The notes under the pieces were generated by a model. It was not told where the DNA came from. It did no database searches and saw only the letters and a program-made list of their open reading frames with translations. Made by a program: the position numbers and the translations under genes. From Carettochelys insculpta (Eukaryota > Chordata > Testudines > Carettochelyidae), in assembly GCF_033958435.1 (NCBI RefSeq), contig NC_134141.1, positions 101,411,001 through 101,475,000 on the forward strand: 64,000 nt of DNA, written 5' to 3'. Each line of letters begins with the position of its first letter. Positions within the stretch are counted from its first letter, which is position 1. This document shows positions 12,390 through 23,906 of this stretch, in pieces.

Positions 12390-12539
12390 GGTGGGCCCGC
12401 GGCCTCCGGGGGGCTCCTGCCTGGCCGAGCCCAGCCCAGCCCGGCGGTTGGCTGCTGCGCGGGTGGGGGAGGGGAGCAGGGCCGCGGCCAGGGGCTGGGA
12501 GCGGGGCCAAGGGCTCAGCGCGTTCCCCGCCCAGCCCGC

Positions 12540-12571
12540 GGGGAGCTGGGGCTGGGGCTGGGGCTGGGGCG
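12540..12571. repeat. GGGGCT tandem repeat
   Basis: GGGGCT hexamers repeat four to five times near the 3' edge of the CpG island. Confidence 0.8.
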
Positions 12572-12763
12572 TGTCACTTCCCTGGGGCGTGCGGGCTCCG
12601 ACTAGGGGAAAGCGGTGGGCGTTGCAGAGCGCTTCCCCGGAACTCGGCCGCGGAGGGGGAGCTGTGGCTTAGCGGGCACCAGCCATTCCCGCCCGCACCT
12701 GAAGCCCACCCTTGGCCTCAGCTGGGCGGTGCGGGTCCGCGCTTCCCTGGGAAGGGGAACAGA

Positions 12764-12796
12764 TAGGATCGGATCGGATCGGATCAGATCAGATCA
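12764..12796. repeat. GGATC/AGATC pentamer array
   Basis: Four GGATC-like pentamers are followed by three AGATC-like ones. Each junction makes a GATC palindrome. A short microsatellite. Confidence 0.85.
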
Positions 12797-12836
12797 GCCC
12801 CGGGAGGGAGGGTCCCCGGGCTGCCGGTGGGGGGGA

Positions 12837-12926
12837 ATGAGGATGCATCTGTCCCCTCTGTCCAGCTGGACAGCAATGCCGTCTCCCTCGGCTTCTTCCA
12901 GGCACTTTTTGGAGTTGGAGAGGAAG
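12837..12926 (+). CDS. candidate first coding exon of a host gene
   Basis: The frame opens with ATG at 12837, with further in-frame ATGs at 12843 and 12876, and runs to AAG at 12926, followed by GTAACA, an acceptable splice donor. The conceptual peptide ends in SASSRHFLELERK. The next exon candidate (13238) starts in the same phase, so the join is open. The exon lies directly behind the CpG island, as a first coding exon often does. I do not recognise the protein. It could be chance: the frame is only 30 codons and no homology is available to me. Confidence 0.3.
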
Positions 12927-13237
12927 GTAACACATCCTGTTTATGAGTACATGCTGGACATCGATTTCTGCCTCCCCAAGGCACTTTGTGTGACTGCTCC
13001 TGACCATCATTAGGTTAGGCGATCATTGCAACAGTTTTTTGTTTGTTTGTTTTTGTTTTTGTATTTTTGTAGTCAATAAAAAGCTGGACTTATATCCAAA
13101 TAAATTAGAGGTGATGAAGATATGCAAACTGAAGAATGAAACACACAGTACAAGGCTTGTTCTTAAAAAAAAATCTCCCTGACTTTGTGTTTGCTAAAAT
13201 AAGAATATGATAATAAAGTTTTATGTTTTCCATGCAG

Positions 13238-13405
13238 TCCCCTTTTGACAAAAATGCTTTGCCAGAGTTAAGCAGTACTATTACAGAGAAGAACAATAGT
13301 AAAGCAAGGGAAGAATTAGGATCTGTATGCAAGGTGAATGAAGCAATACAAAATCTTAAGATTTTTATCAGACATCCCTCTAGAGCATTTGCAGTAGATA
13401 TTTAA
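13238..13405 (+). CDS. candidate second exon of the same host gene
   Basis: A pyrimidine-containing stretch ending in TTTTCCATGCAG precedes 13238, a good splice acceptor. The frame continues in phase 0 from the preceding exon candidate: SPFDKNALPELSS, a charged polar stretch, then EELGSVCK. It either ends at TAA 13403-13405 or splices out earlier at AAG|GTGAAT (after 13333). An AATAAA at 13472-13477 could be a polyadenylation signal for the longer version. Codon use is balanced and not low-complexity, unlike the ORFs in the island. No family is recognised. Confidence 0.3.
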   Translation, partial: SPFDKNALPELSSTITEKNNSKAREELGSVCKVNEAIQNLKIFIRHPSRAFAVDI

Positions 13406-13499
13406 CTCGTCTTTGTGTGTGGCTAATAATATGATTTTCAGTGTTGTGTAACTACTCAAAACACTATAGGCAATAAAAGGCTATACGAGGAGCAATTAC

Positions 13500-14122
13500 A
13501 GTGGTGTTCCAATTCAATTTATTTTAATTTATTAAGTTTGCCTTCAAGATGATGAAATTAGAGATTTAGGCTCAATCACTTTTTAAAATGCTCAAAAGTG
13601 AACTGTCCCAATGAAGTCCAGCATCTGCTCATCTGCACAAAGTAAAGCTTGTGGGTAATCATTTGTGGAATTGTGGCCCTAAATGTCTCCCAATTAGATT
13701 CACAAGAGGAGGATTTAGTCAGAAAACAATGCAGTAACAAAGAATGCAAGGACTGTTTTCAGTTCCAATGATATGCACCTTAAGCAAACTCTGTTACTTT
13801 TTCAATTTCATGTGCTTCATAATAGGTACCTTATAATAGTACTATGATTTCTAAGTGTGGAAATCCCTATGATGGTAAAGAAGAATTAAAATACAGTATC
13901 TGTGGGTTTTACAAAAGAAAAAAGATGGAGAAACTATAGGGATTTGGTGGCAGCTACTTCCCAACATCTGAAATGCTAGCTATGGAAAGATAAGAGAAAA
14001 AGGAGCTTTGCCCCTGTTTCATTTCATGGGTTTGAATCAGCATTAAGAGTCAATCAACTAATTTTATCCTCTAGTGTTGCTTTCCTTGATAAAAAGAGCT
14101 TTTGTGTTTCGTCTTCATACTA
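13500..14122. other. no recognised feature
   Basis: AT-rich sequence between the candidate exon and a Tigger-like element. Nothing is supported. Confidence 0.45.
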
Positions 14123-14776
14123 CAGTAAACACTGTCTTATCTGGCATTCTGTCATCTGGAACTCTCAAATAACTGATATTTTAACCATAAGTAAATTATA
14201 TAGTTACATTTTCCAGTATAATGAAAGTATACATGCAAAGAAATACAGCAAATACAGCATGGGCTTGTCTACGCTAGCTCCCTGCTTCGAAGGGAGCATG
14301 GCAAGTAAGGTGTTGGGAGATTATGCAGCAGTTCATTAAACTAATTCTCCCCTGCAGCAACTCTGAAGGGTTAAACTTTGTAGTGCTGGCTCACGTGTAG
14401 CCGTGGCTAACCCGCCGGTACTTCAAAGTCCCTTTACTCCTCACTTTGGAGTTGCTGCGGGGGAGAATTAGCTTAATGAAGTGCTACATCTGCAGCACAG
14501 CACTTCATTAATAACCTCCCAACACCTTACTTACCATGCTCCCTTCGAAGTAGGGAGCTACTGTAGACAAGCCCCATAAGTTTACAATATATAACACTGC
14601 TGTTATTAGTAAATAAATTACTCTGCATACATTTTTGTTTTTCTCTTAATATCTTATCTCTCTCTCTCTCTCTTTTTAGTGTTACGCATTGCTAGGTATA
14701 CCTCTCTTTCATCCAGAATATTTGCATATCCAGCAACCCCTAGTCCTGGGGCTACTGGATGCGAAAGAGTTCACTG
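14123..14776. mobile_element. Tigger/pogo-like element interrupted by a MITE
   Basis: The left end is CAGTAAACACTGTCTTATCT and the right end, reverse complemented, is CAGTGAACTCTTTCGCATCC. TA lies outside each end (14121-14122, 14777-14778). Removing the nested MITE at 14261-14575 leaves about 340 bp, a non-autonomous copy with no transposase. A TC dinucleotide microsatellite lies inside at 14656-14673. Confidence 0.7.
14261..14575. mobile_element. palindromic MITE nested in the Tigger-like element
   Basis: The ends GGGCTTGTCTACGCTAGCTC and (reverse complement of the right end) GGGCTTGTCTACAGTAGCTC pair for over 100 bp, with CTTCGAAGGGAGCATGG in both arms. It is the same MITE group as 7699-8117. 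Its position inside another transposon shows it inserted later. Confidence 0.8.
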
Positions 14777-14778
14777 TA

Positions 14779-16334
14779 CTCAGGGTTTTGCTTCCTTGTG
14801 GTTGGATTCAAAGTCTTCAGTGGGCTTCTATCAGGGTATCATGCTGTCTGAATGGTTTGCAGTTGTGATTGCGATTGCCAGCCTCAGGGCAGACTCTGAA
14901 ACTTGAAGGCAGAATCCCCTAACGGGTTGTATGTTCTAGAATTAGATTTCCCCAACCCAGTAACAAGTGTGAACTCTGAAAGCATTATATCAGTCTCATC
15001 ACAGAGTCACAGGCCCCTTGGCCATTCCAGTCTATCTTGACACCACACAAGCTGCATTGTGCAAGGATGGTGACTTAACATGAAAAATCACAATGATCTT
15101 CAGGTTACCTCCAATCCCAAATCTCCAGTCATTTAACCAATCATACTCAGATCTCAAACTAAAGACGTCTGTAGCCAATCTAGTATAAGTTAAATATTTA
15201 CTAGGAAAAGAAATAAGTTATGTACAATCTAAAATAGGAAACAGACACACACAAATGAGTTAGTCTTAGATTTAAAAGATAATATAAGCTTTTATATTAT
15301 GTAGCTATATATGACCTTTAAGTCTGTCTCATGCCAAGCAGCATCTTTGTTCCTCAGAGTTCAGACAGCATAAAGAGACTCAATTTCTCCTGGTAAGGGA
15401 TTTTTGTTCCCTGCATCCTAGAATCAAAGATAATGGGATGAGTTCATGCGTAGGTCTGCTTCTCCTGGGGAAGGGGAGTGTGGAAGGTTATGAATGCAGT
15501 CAATGAAGTTTCTGTCCTCTGATGCCACACAATACCTCATTTGCTTTCAATGGGACATTTTCTGTGCAGGACAAGCACTTTAATTAACACCTCTATTCCT
15601 GTTTGATGGATTACGCCATTTCAGAGATTTACAGTGCAAATATTCAATATAACTTTATACTGTGCAATACAGATATTCTAAATAAGATTAATATATGCAG
15701 GATCCCACAAACCATAAAGTCTACATGTGTTCTTATAATGCTTAAGTTTATTTTATCTCTACTAACCCACCGATAAGCCATACTAGTTTCCAGATGTGCA
15801 TTTGTTCAGCGAGACCCTAGGCTTGACATACACTGGGCCCTGGTCTGCCAGAATCACACAGATATGTTTTGTCTGTGATCCTGCTAACACATGCATTAAG
15901 TTATTATTCCTGTGATGCGGTATGGTGAAATCGGGGTGTTCATTTCTCTTCCCGGTGCCATTACATGTGAACAATGTAATGCAAAATCAGTGACCATCTA
16001 CTACCCATTTCTCTATCACTGTTAAAAACTGGGAAAACCTGTTTCTAGAACTAAAATGCTCAGTTTTATTAACACATGGTGACATAGATTCCATTTGGTT
16101 GTGATGGCTCACTTGTTCCATGCTTCTAATGTTTGCTATCATCAGAGTGTGTATGGCTTTTGGAAGTTCATTTTTTAGTCTGTTTGGAAAGGCTGGCCGA
16201 GATCTTAATTTCCACAAACTCCTACACAGATACCTGTGCACCCACAGAGATATCATTTCTCCAAACTGCAGACCGCGTGATACATGTAAACTGTTGCCAC
16301 ATGAAACATGTTCTTGCATGGTGAAAACTGACTG
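14779..16334. other. no recognised gene
   Basis: AT-rich sequence. The part at about 15000-15300 looks like an old interspersed repeat in composition, but I could not identify it. The ORFs here are chance frames. Confidence 0.4.
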
Positions 16335-16560
16335 AGATGATTGATTAACAAGACAGCATTGGGAAGGTAATATATTTTGCTGGATCAGTTTCTGTTGGGG
16401 AGACAAGTTTTTGAGACCCGACCTGAAAAAGAGCTCTGGATGGTTCGGAAGCTTGTCTGTCTCATCAACAGAACTTGGTCCAGTAAAAGGGTATTAGTGT
16501 ACCCACATTGTCTCTCTAATGTAATGGGACCAACGTAGTTACAAGTACCCTGCACATATG
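16335..16560. mobile_element. PLE tail insertion, family C, inverted pair
   Basis: A minus-strand tail (16335 to about 16420) is followed by a plus-strand tail (16424-16560). The plus half reads ACCTGAAAAAGAGCTC, then GAAGCTTGTCTGTCTC, AACAGAACTTGGTCCA and a GGGACCAACG end, matching the copy at 33.3-33.6 kb. The core is worn (CTGAAAA, and GGAA for GAAA). I did not find a clear TSD. Confidence 0.6.
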
Positions 16561-16686
16561 AAATGAGTCGTGGCATTTTGGTGACAATTGATGGGAAAAA
16601 AATCAATTTTGGGATTTTTCCTGTTCTCAGCATCCTAGAAACTAGGGGAGTAACAAATGGTAAAATTCTAGCTCAAAGGAAACAAG

Positions 16687-16792
16687 TATCTGATGCCACC
16701 AACGAAGTGGGTCTTTGCCCACGAAAGCATATGTTCCAATAGTTCTGTTAGTCTATAATGTGCCACAGGACTTCTCATTTTTAAAGGAAACA
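16687..16792 (+). mobile_element. 106-bp single PLE tail insertion with 12-bp TSD
   Basis: AAAGGAAACAAG occurs at 16675-16686 and again at 16793-16804, flanking one plus-strand family B tail. The insert begins almost at the 5' edge of the hammerhead-like motif (16699-16733, with GTGGG-TCTTTG-CCCAC and GAAA intact but the CTGA part changed), then runs through TTAGTCTATAATGTGCCACA and ends in a T-rich stretch. It is the shortest and simplest PLE-derived insertion here. Confidence 0.8.
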
Positions 16793-16804
16793 AGGAAATT
16801 AACA

Positions 16805-17228
16805 GTATCATTTAGTAAGTGAATACATGTATTAAATGGCATCTAAGAGGCATTGTAATGCTGAGCATCACAGCATCAAAATTTTAGCTGCTTAGAAAAC
16901 TGCAGGAACAACACTGAGATCCACAAAGCCTAATTAATGGGGGAGAGACAGGCATCTTAGAATGCAATCCACAAAGTTGATATGATAGGCAGAGAGCCAA
17001 CTAAGATAGCAAATGGGATATTCTGGTTGTGGGGGTTGTGTTTATGGCACCATAAAGACGACAATTCTGACAGCTTTTGTTCTTGAGTGCGTTCTTCAGT
17101 GACACATTCTGTAAGGGCATCTTGTCAATTAGATAATGTTTAACCTTTTTTCTGTTCTATGTACTTGATGTTCATCCTGTATCCATTCTTAATATGTCAG
17201 CTCTGTGAATTATTTTTGCTCCCAGTAT
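16805..17228. other. no recognised feature
   Basis: AT-rich sequence between two retroposon pieces. Nothing is supported. Confidence 0.45.
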
Positions 17229-17440
17229 GACGCTATAGAGCAATGTAGTAGTAGTAGGCATCCTTCAGTCTGCATAGACTATGGATTGCACCCTTTATAG
17301 TTTCATTTGAGGACTTCATTTACAGCGTCTACTGTGACTATGAAGACCCACACGAGACTGACAGTCCTTGCTGCATCTCTTGCAGATGTGGTGGGTATCT
17401 GGCAAGTCCTTAGTGTGCTTTCTGTGCACTTGCAATGTAC
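17229..17440 (-). mobile_element. 3' end fragment of an unclassified LINE
   Basis: The sequence is closely similar to 25330-25505, including the CTGCATAGACTATGGAT word and the CACACGAGACTGACAGTCC word. That copy continues into ORF2 with a terminal zinc finger, so this one is the 3' end of the same LINE on the minus strand. It ends at a short TAG/TAC repeat near 17246, probably the LINE terminus. Confidence 0.7.
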
Positions 17441-19936
17441 AATAGGTACAATAGAGCAATGTACAATAGGTAAAAAAGATGAGTGAGCGTGCTTTTCATA
17501 CTATACATGTGCTGCACAGAGATGTCTATTCACATTAAAGGTCAGAGTCTGAAAACATTATTCACACCAAGTAGCGCCTTAATCCACAAGTAGTTCCATT
17601 CACTTTAATGTGCCAAACAATATCAGAATCTGGCCTTTCACTAGAGGAGTCATTGCTGAATACCACTATTTTTCACATGGTTACTTATGTTTTTAAAACC
17701 ATCAAGGCCAGATCTACACCTAAAATTTTTCCTGCCATAGCCATATCAGCTTGGAGTATCATTTTTTTTTTACAACATAGATAGGCTGGTAAAGGTCCTA
17801 CTGTTGATACAATTATACTGATATAAAAGGACTTTTATATCGGGAATGGATTATTTTGCTTTGCTGAACTAGGCTGTGCTATGTTGCAAGAGCACTTTTA
17901 TACTGGTATAACTTACATCTACACTTGGAAGTTTTGTCAGCATAGTCAAACATGCAGCTCTTTGAAGCGTAGACAATAACTTATTTGTCAGAACTTTGTC
18001 GTTACGGATACATGTGGGTCCCTCTCTGCCTCTCCTACCCTTTGAGACACTGTGGCCTAATTTTAATCTTGCGTTTGCCTCAGGGTAGAGCTGGGCCCAT
18101 GGAAGAGTGCTCCTGCTGCTCCCAGCCTTCTGCAGCATTCTGCGCTAGGGAGATTGCCTCTAACCTAGTGGGTGGGGGGATGGGGAGCTGAGCCCCTCAG
18201 GCTCAGGATCCACAAGTTGCTTTCAACTATGGAGCCTCCCTTGTTCTCCTGTAGCTCTACTACTAAGGCATCGTCCATGATTTCTCGTGGCATGGAGCAA
18301 CATCTCCACTGGGATTGCTATGGAGGGAAAGCCCAGTTAGGAAAGAATTGCAGACACCAGGTCAACCAATTGCATGTAATGGGACTGATTATCCCATGAG
18401 AATGGTGAGCCTGGACCTGTCTTCAGGGGTTGCCAGGGAAACCCATGGAGAAAAAGATGGAAGGAACGGAGGAGACTGAGAGCTCCTCCTGCCAGGATCA
18501 CCAATGCCTTCTGCCATGCAGACCCCAGAAGAGAACTAGGCTCCATCCCACACTCCGGGTACCTTTGCCGTGACACAGAAGGGCTCCTCTGAAGCACAGT
18601 TGTTGGGGAAAGAGATGAACTCTTCAGTCTTGAGCGCACTTTCCATAGGTGGCAGAGAGAGAAATTCTCTAGTCTGCTGCACACAAAACCCTGATCAGAA
18701 CCAGGGCTCCTACGAAGGCTTTAGCATCAGCTTCTCCAAGAACATGAGGTGCACACTGGGTGAGAGGTGGCTCCCTTCAAGGCATGCTCTACGAGTGACA
18801 GGAATGGTTCTCAGCAACACCCCAGCTGGCCTTAAGTGGTCTTAGAAGGCAGAGGAACACACTCAGTTCTTGCAAGGACCTAAGCAAATCAGCAGCTTCT
18901 GGGGCTTGGTGGTTGCTTTCTGGCATGCTGGGGAGAAGTGGGAGGGATGCAGGTCTAAAGGAAGCAGGCGTGCTGCTCAGTTTTCTCCCAATTGGTGTGA
19001 AGGCAGCAGCATAGGCCATGCAGAAGTGGGATTCACATGAGTAGGTGGCCATGCCTATAGGCTGTGGAGGCAAAGTCCTCAATGGTTCAGCCATCCTGGC
19101 CAGCAGCAAAGAGAAGCGTCTCCTCTCTAGCAGAAAAACTTTGGAGTGTGCTCCAGCAACTGCACTCAGGGAATTACATGTGGGTCTGGTCCCTGAAGCC
19201 ATGAGCTTGAAGGCAGAGCCTTGTGCAGAGAGCTTGTACTTCTGTGGGGCATAAAAGCCCAAAGAGGATGGACAGTAGAGAGTATATCAGCGTAGATTGT
19301 AGTAGAGTGTTCTGGCTCCTGAGATTAGGGAAGTAGCTGACTGGCCTTGTAAACTGAGGTTTCTGAGTTCAGGCCTCCATGAAGTCTAGCATGTGTGGAT
19401 TTTTTTTTCTTTTTTGACTGGGCCAGTAGTTCCCAGACAGGGAGGTGCTTGATTTGATCTCACTTTATTGGATTTCCTTAAAGAGTTTGAAATATGTGCA
19501 AACGATAAAGGATGAGGGTAAACAAATTACCCAAGCAAGACCATCACCAGGATGATGCAAGGCAACCCCACACCACAGTCCTAGGTGCAGGGCCCAGAGC
19601 ACCTGCACCAGACCCTATCCCTGCCCTGCCCTGCCCTGCCCTGCCACCTCTCCTTCACCCCATTCCCAAGCCGCAGGCCTGCTCCACCCATGCCCCTTGG
19701 TCTCCTCCCCCAAGCAATGCTAGCTGGGGAGCCTGAACTTGGGTGGGAAGCATCAGAGTTCAGCCCTGTGCCACCACAGTGTATGTGTGGGGGAGGAGAC
19801 TAATCCCTTTTGCTTCCCTATACTAGGCTTCTATATTCCTCTGGGTCCCTCCCCTCCAGAACTCACAAATGCCCATCTTTTCAGTGCCTCATTCCCTTGT
19901 GAGTATTTGGTGGCAGGTGTTTTGTAGACTTTGTTA
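17441..19936. other. no recognised gene; possible MITE at about 17705-17990
   Basis: At 17705-17990, direct and inverted words around ATCTACAC recall the MITE group, but the ends do not pair cleanly. The rest has many short ORFs on both strands with no recognisable homology. A (CTGCC)5 tract lies at 19621-19645. Confidence 0.4.
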
Positions 19937-20430
19937 CAGTAGGCCCCTGACTTACGTGGAGGTTGCATTCTTAACAGCCTCTGTGTAAGCTGAATTTTCG
20001 GGTAACTTGAGAGCCAGGAAACTGACCAGCACAGGAGTGCTGGTCAGTTTCCAGTCTCCTTTGAGCATGGGGAGCCCGAAGCCAGGTCACAGGAGACAGG
20101 AAACTGACCAGCTGCTCACAGGAGACATGCTGGTGCTGGCAGCCTGGCTTCTGGCTCCCCTATGCTGGCAGGAGCTGGGAAACTGACCAGCACATCACTG
20201 GGCAGTTTCCTGGCTCCTGCCAGTGGCAAGGAACAAGGTGAAGCTTCTCCCTAGCTTCCCCCTGCTGGGGGAGCCAGGGAGAAGCCATGCTGCTGTAGCT
20301 GTGTGCCGAGCTTCCCCCAGCTGGAGGAAGCTGGGCGAACAGACAGCCACAGAGCAGCTTCGAGTTGCACTTAACTCATGTTAATGCAAGTTAAATGCAG
20401 CTCAAAATTGCACATTTCAGGGGTTTACTG
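19937..20430. mobile_element. Tigger/pogo-like element with internal repeats
   Basis: The left end is CAGTAGGCCCCTGACTTACG and the right end, reverse complemented, is CAGTAAACCCCTGAAATGTG, each flanked by TA. Inside, GGAAACTGACCAGC occurs at about 20018, 20099 and 20178 and its complement (GCTGGTCAGTTTCC) at about 20038, making several overlapping hairpins. It is 494 bp with no transposase. The GC-rich repeated interior may have grown by local duplication. Confidence 0.75.
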
Positions 20431-20432
20431 TA

Positions 20433-21780
20433 GCTATTTCTATTATTATATAGCAGGAATACTGAGCCCAACTGGAGCATTTAAAGAGAAGGTCAGTTCT
20501 GGTTTGTTACTTAAGCTTATTAACAGAAGAAGTTGATGAGCATCTTCAGTTACAACTTTGCTCATAGGCCTAGGTTTTCATTTGTATGTGGGGGTGATAA
20601 ATAGCTTCAGAACTCAAGTAGAAGTTACCTGGTGGAATGGGTAGAAAACTGTACCCCTGAGAATACATTAAAACATCTGACTGTCTAAGGTAATGTTTTG
20701 TATTTTGATTTTTACAGAGTGGCACTCAGAGAAAAAGGAAATCGATATCAGTTCATGTTAAGAAATTCAGTATGTGTCCTTCAGTGACGAAAACTAAGTA
20801 AATAAAATTATCACTGAAAATGAAAGTTAGGAGCTTTGATGTCATGTGCACTGAAATGGAAGAAAAATATTCACATGAACCCCTAAAATGAAGCTGTAGC
20901 CATGTAAACAGCCCTGCTTACAGTTCAGTAAAATCTGCCATAAATAAGCATCCAAGGGGTCATTGAAAATTGGGTTACTAAACAGAGATGTTCTTTAAAG
21001 CTTGAGGAAAAATGTGCCAAAACAACATGGCAATTTTGAACTGGTTGCTCAGGAGAAGTTCTAATGGAGATGGACATTAATTTAGGTCTCATGATGTTCA
21101 ATTTTCTGCATTCGTCTTTTTCTATCTCAAAACCAAAAAGCTTCCTTGGAACGTACACATACGAAGTCCCATCTATTCCTGCTGCTTATTGTTCCACCTA
21201 CAGTCATGGTCCCCTGCATATAACTGTGGAAACACCACCAAAGGAAAGAATTGTAACAGCAGGTGGAGGAAAGACAGTAGAGGAGGAAAATACTTAAACA
21301 GACATGCACTTCTCATTCTAAAGTCAGCTTTAGTTAAGTTACAAACAAATCTAAAGGAAGAAACTGAAAATATCCTTGCAGAGAGAAGTTTCTTAGTAAG
21401 CTGAACATTGGGGCTTAATAATGAATTCATATGATAGCTGCATTACCTAGTCAGTGTGAAAAAGACATTCACCCCTGTGCCTCAGGGACTGAGGCTAGGT
21501 GGCTTGTGCCTTTCCAGTTATGTGACAGCACAGACTACTTTAGGCCTGGGAGCAGACGACAGAAAACCCTGATGTACTCCTCTACCACAACGCATATGGA
21601 GTTTGCAGATGTAGGAAATTTCTGCTGTGCTTTCTCCATCCAGTCAACCCAGAATGTCCCACTCTCCACTTCTTACCTTGTGGTAAGGGATGTTGGTCTG
21701 ATGTAGGTGGTGCAGACGCTTCCTAAACCAAGGGTATTTCCACAGCAGGAAAAAAATGTCCTCACTGGAAACTTTTCTAT
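20433..21780. other. no recognised feature
   Basis: AT-rich sequence. The ORFs are short and without recognisable domains. Confidence 0.45.
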
Positions 21781-22115
21781 TATCTTATGCTTGGTCCACA
21801 CCAGGAGGTTAATTCAAATTTAGGTCACTTATGTCAAATTTGCGACCAATTAGTCCACACTACAGGGGCCATTCCATTGACTTTATGGGTTGCCAAGGTC
21901 AACTTTTGTAGTCCTACTTTTAATGAATAATGCTAAATTCAGCCTGGCATGGTGGTGGACCTTTGGGTAGTGCAGACAAAGCGCTGAGAAATTCAACGTT
22001 CTTAGACTCCTGGGTGTGCCCCACAGTGTACCAGTGTGACCACTCTGCCCATCATGTTCCACTCTGCTGCTCTCTAGGTATGTCTCAGAGCGGTAGCCTC
22101 CCATCCTCCCTTTGA
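21781..22115. mobile_element. DNA transposon fragment
   Basis: TTGGTCCACACCAGGAGGTT with a TTAGTCCACACTAC word 60 bp on, a GTAGTGCAGACAAAGCGCTG word and the CCCCACAGTGTACCAGTGTG stretch follow the pattern of reptile elements related to the local MITEs. Only one end is clear. Placed by family resemblance, so tentative. Confidence 0.35.
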
Positions 22116-22119
22116 ACGG

Positions 22120-22660
22120 TTTCCACTAATGTCCTGTTGGGCAGGATGCAGCCTAGCCTCAAAAAACACTGTCACCCACAGCAATCAGGTTCCACAGCTG
22201 GGTGGTCAACAATGTATGCTGTCTTTGCCCTTCAGCATCTGGTGGAGCTACACCAAGAATTTAACAGCCCATGTGACATGGCATACAATTAACATTACAG
22301 TGGCTTTTGACTCAGCTGAAAGGCCAGCACTTCAGCTCACATTGAAAGGAGCTGGTGCCCCAAACGATCTCCTCATTCTGGTGCGCTATCTGTATGCTGG
22401 TATCCAAGCACATTCAGGACTTTTGCTGCATTTCAGTACAACCTTGAGTGGGTGGCAGGGGTGCATTTTTGCCACAGCACTTTTCTGTCAAGCCATCGAC
22501 TGGGTATTAGGAGTTGTTGTGCCACATGTTGAAATCCAGGTTAGTCAACAAGCATTCACTGACCAAGACTGTGCTGACACTGCTGTCTTGCTTGTGGAGA
22601 AGCCAGAGAACACCAAGACCTGTGACTCAAGACAAAAAGTGCTTTTGGTGCAGGCTGGAA
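22120..22660 (+). pseudogene. LINE reverse transcriptase fragment
   Basis: The frame 22129-22725 stays open for 198 codons and contains an RT core: ITVAFDSAERPAL (motif A, the Asp in FDS), SGWQGCIFATALFCQAIDW (motif B, normally SGVRQGC), and DQDCADTAVLLVEKPEN (motif C, where YADD has become CADT). The catalytic Asp pair is therefore lost. The sequence is not CR1 and may belong with the fragments at 10.3 or 25.3 kb. It is an old 5'- and 3'-truncated copy that stayed open by chance. The upstream 40 residues have no homology I can see. Confidence 0.7.
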
Positions 22661-22725
22661 ACCTAATTAACAAGGTCCATATTCCTAGACGAGAGAATAT
22701 TATGATGTGCAACAAGAGCAGGTAA

Positions 22726-23906
22726 AACTTAGATCTCATGATAATTGTGTATACAAGTTTCCCGTAATTATTAATTCAGCTGTAAGAAGTGAGCATACAG
22801 TCAAACCGTCACAATAACCCATTACAAAAAATGTTTAAAATTCAGAAGACAAAAGCCGTTAATTTAAACAGGAAATATTTTACTAATACCACTGAAGACC
22901 CGCATTAATGTGACAGAAACAAAAATAGTAAAGGACTAAAAATCAATAAGAAACAGAGGTGTTAAAAAGTAGGCCTGGTAGTAGACACAACACTCCCTTT
23001 GGACATTCTTAAAAATAAATGAGCTTGGTGAAAAAATTAGGAGCAGGTTTGCTGTTCACAATTGTACTGCAGTGAGCTTTATTCTGGCTGCCCGCCTGTC
23101 CCTGGATCTTCTTGGACCCCAGCACCCTCTTTCAGGCTTTCCTGAGAGATGCCATGACTAGACCACGCCAGAGGGATCCAGCTGACATTCACATCCTCTG
23201 GCTTTGGCTAAATCTCGAAAGCCATCTACAATGTGCAACTGTGTCATCCTTCCCATATCCTTGGGTCCTTTTACTTCCCGACCTTATGTCTTTTCTTTCC
23301 TATCCTTCTCCTTTTGCTTTTTGTCTAATTATCTGGCCTAGTTAGTCAATTTCTGTTTTGCAACACTTCTGCAAACTTGTGACCAGACAAGGCAGCTAAT
23401 GCAGTGCCCTCATCTGGCTGATGCTGGTGTGATCTTACCATGTTTTTGAATGGCTGATGAGACAGCGTGCTGTGCTTGTGCTTTTCCAATAACAAAGTTG
23501 CATGGGAACAGAAGCCGCATTTTCTATCTTTACAGGTGTGTTCTTTCCTCATTGTGTGTTTCTCTTGTTTAAATTTCTAGAAATGGGGCTGGACTTTAAT
23601 ATCAGCCAGTCCAGACCATCTCAACTAACTTCTTCCCTGATTCCCCCAATTAAAACCAAGAGTTTCAACCATCTAAAACAAAAAGCAAACAAACAAAACC
23701 AAAAAACCCTTTGTCAAGCAACAGCTTTTTAAGACTGTCCTGCAAAATTAAATCTGAAAAGTTGTTAAAATACATACATAGTTTATGTTTCAAATGCCTA
23801 AACTGCTTTCCCTTCCTTTCTGTATCTTTAATCATTGACCTCTTGCAGGCCCCAACCTTCTGCACTCGGAGTGCCAGAGTGAGGAACAGTCTTGACGGGT
23901 GCTGAT
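22726..23906. other. no recognised feature
   Basis: Unrecognised sequence without repeat ends or coding evidence. Confidence 0.45.

Larger units (their letters stand above)
11550..12830. promoter_or_regulatory. CpG island, probable host gene promoter
   Basis: About 1.2 kb is very GC-rich with frequent CG dinucleotides, in contrast with the CpG-depleted surroundings. GGGCGG-type Sp1 words and runs of GCGG and CCGCC occur throughout. Such islands mark vertebrate promoters of constitutive or developmental genes. The long ORFs on both strands here begin with GTG or TTG rather than ATG and have biased Pro/Gly/Arg/Ala composition, so I read them as composition artefacts. Direction is uncertain: two candidate exons lie just downstream on the plus strand, while a good splice-donor-like word (CAG then GTACG) lies on the minus strand at about 12234-12225. 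Confidence 0.75.

Noticed and set aside
12301..12510. Minus-strand poly-Gln ORF
   Set aside because: It is the reverse reading of a CTG run, with no ATG-started conserved frame.
11576..12766. Long overlapping ORFs on both strands of the CpG island
   Set aside because: They start with GTG or TTG, have Pro/Gly/Arg/Ala-biased composition and overlap in several frames; GC content explains them.
12850..12927. Alternative frame giving LDSNAVSLGFFQALFG before the donor at 12926
   Set aside because: It leaves the wrong phase and meets a stop at once when joined to the acceptor at 13237/13238.
22129..22725. 198-codon ORF as a host gene
   Set aside because: Its middle is a LINE reverse transcriptase with a broken catalytic motif.
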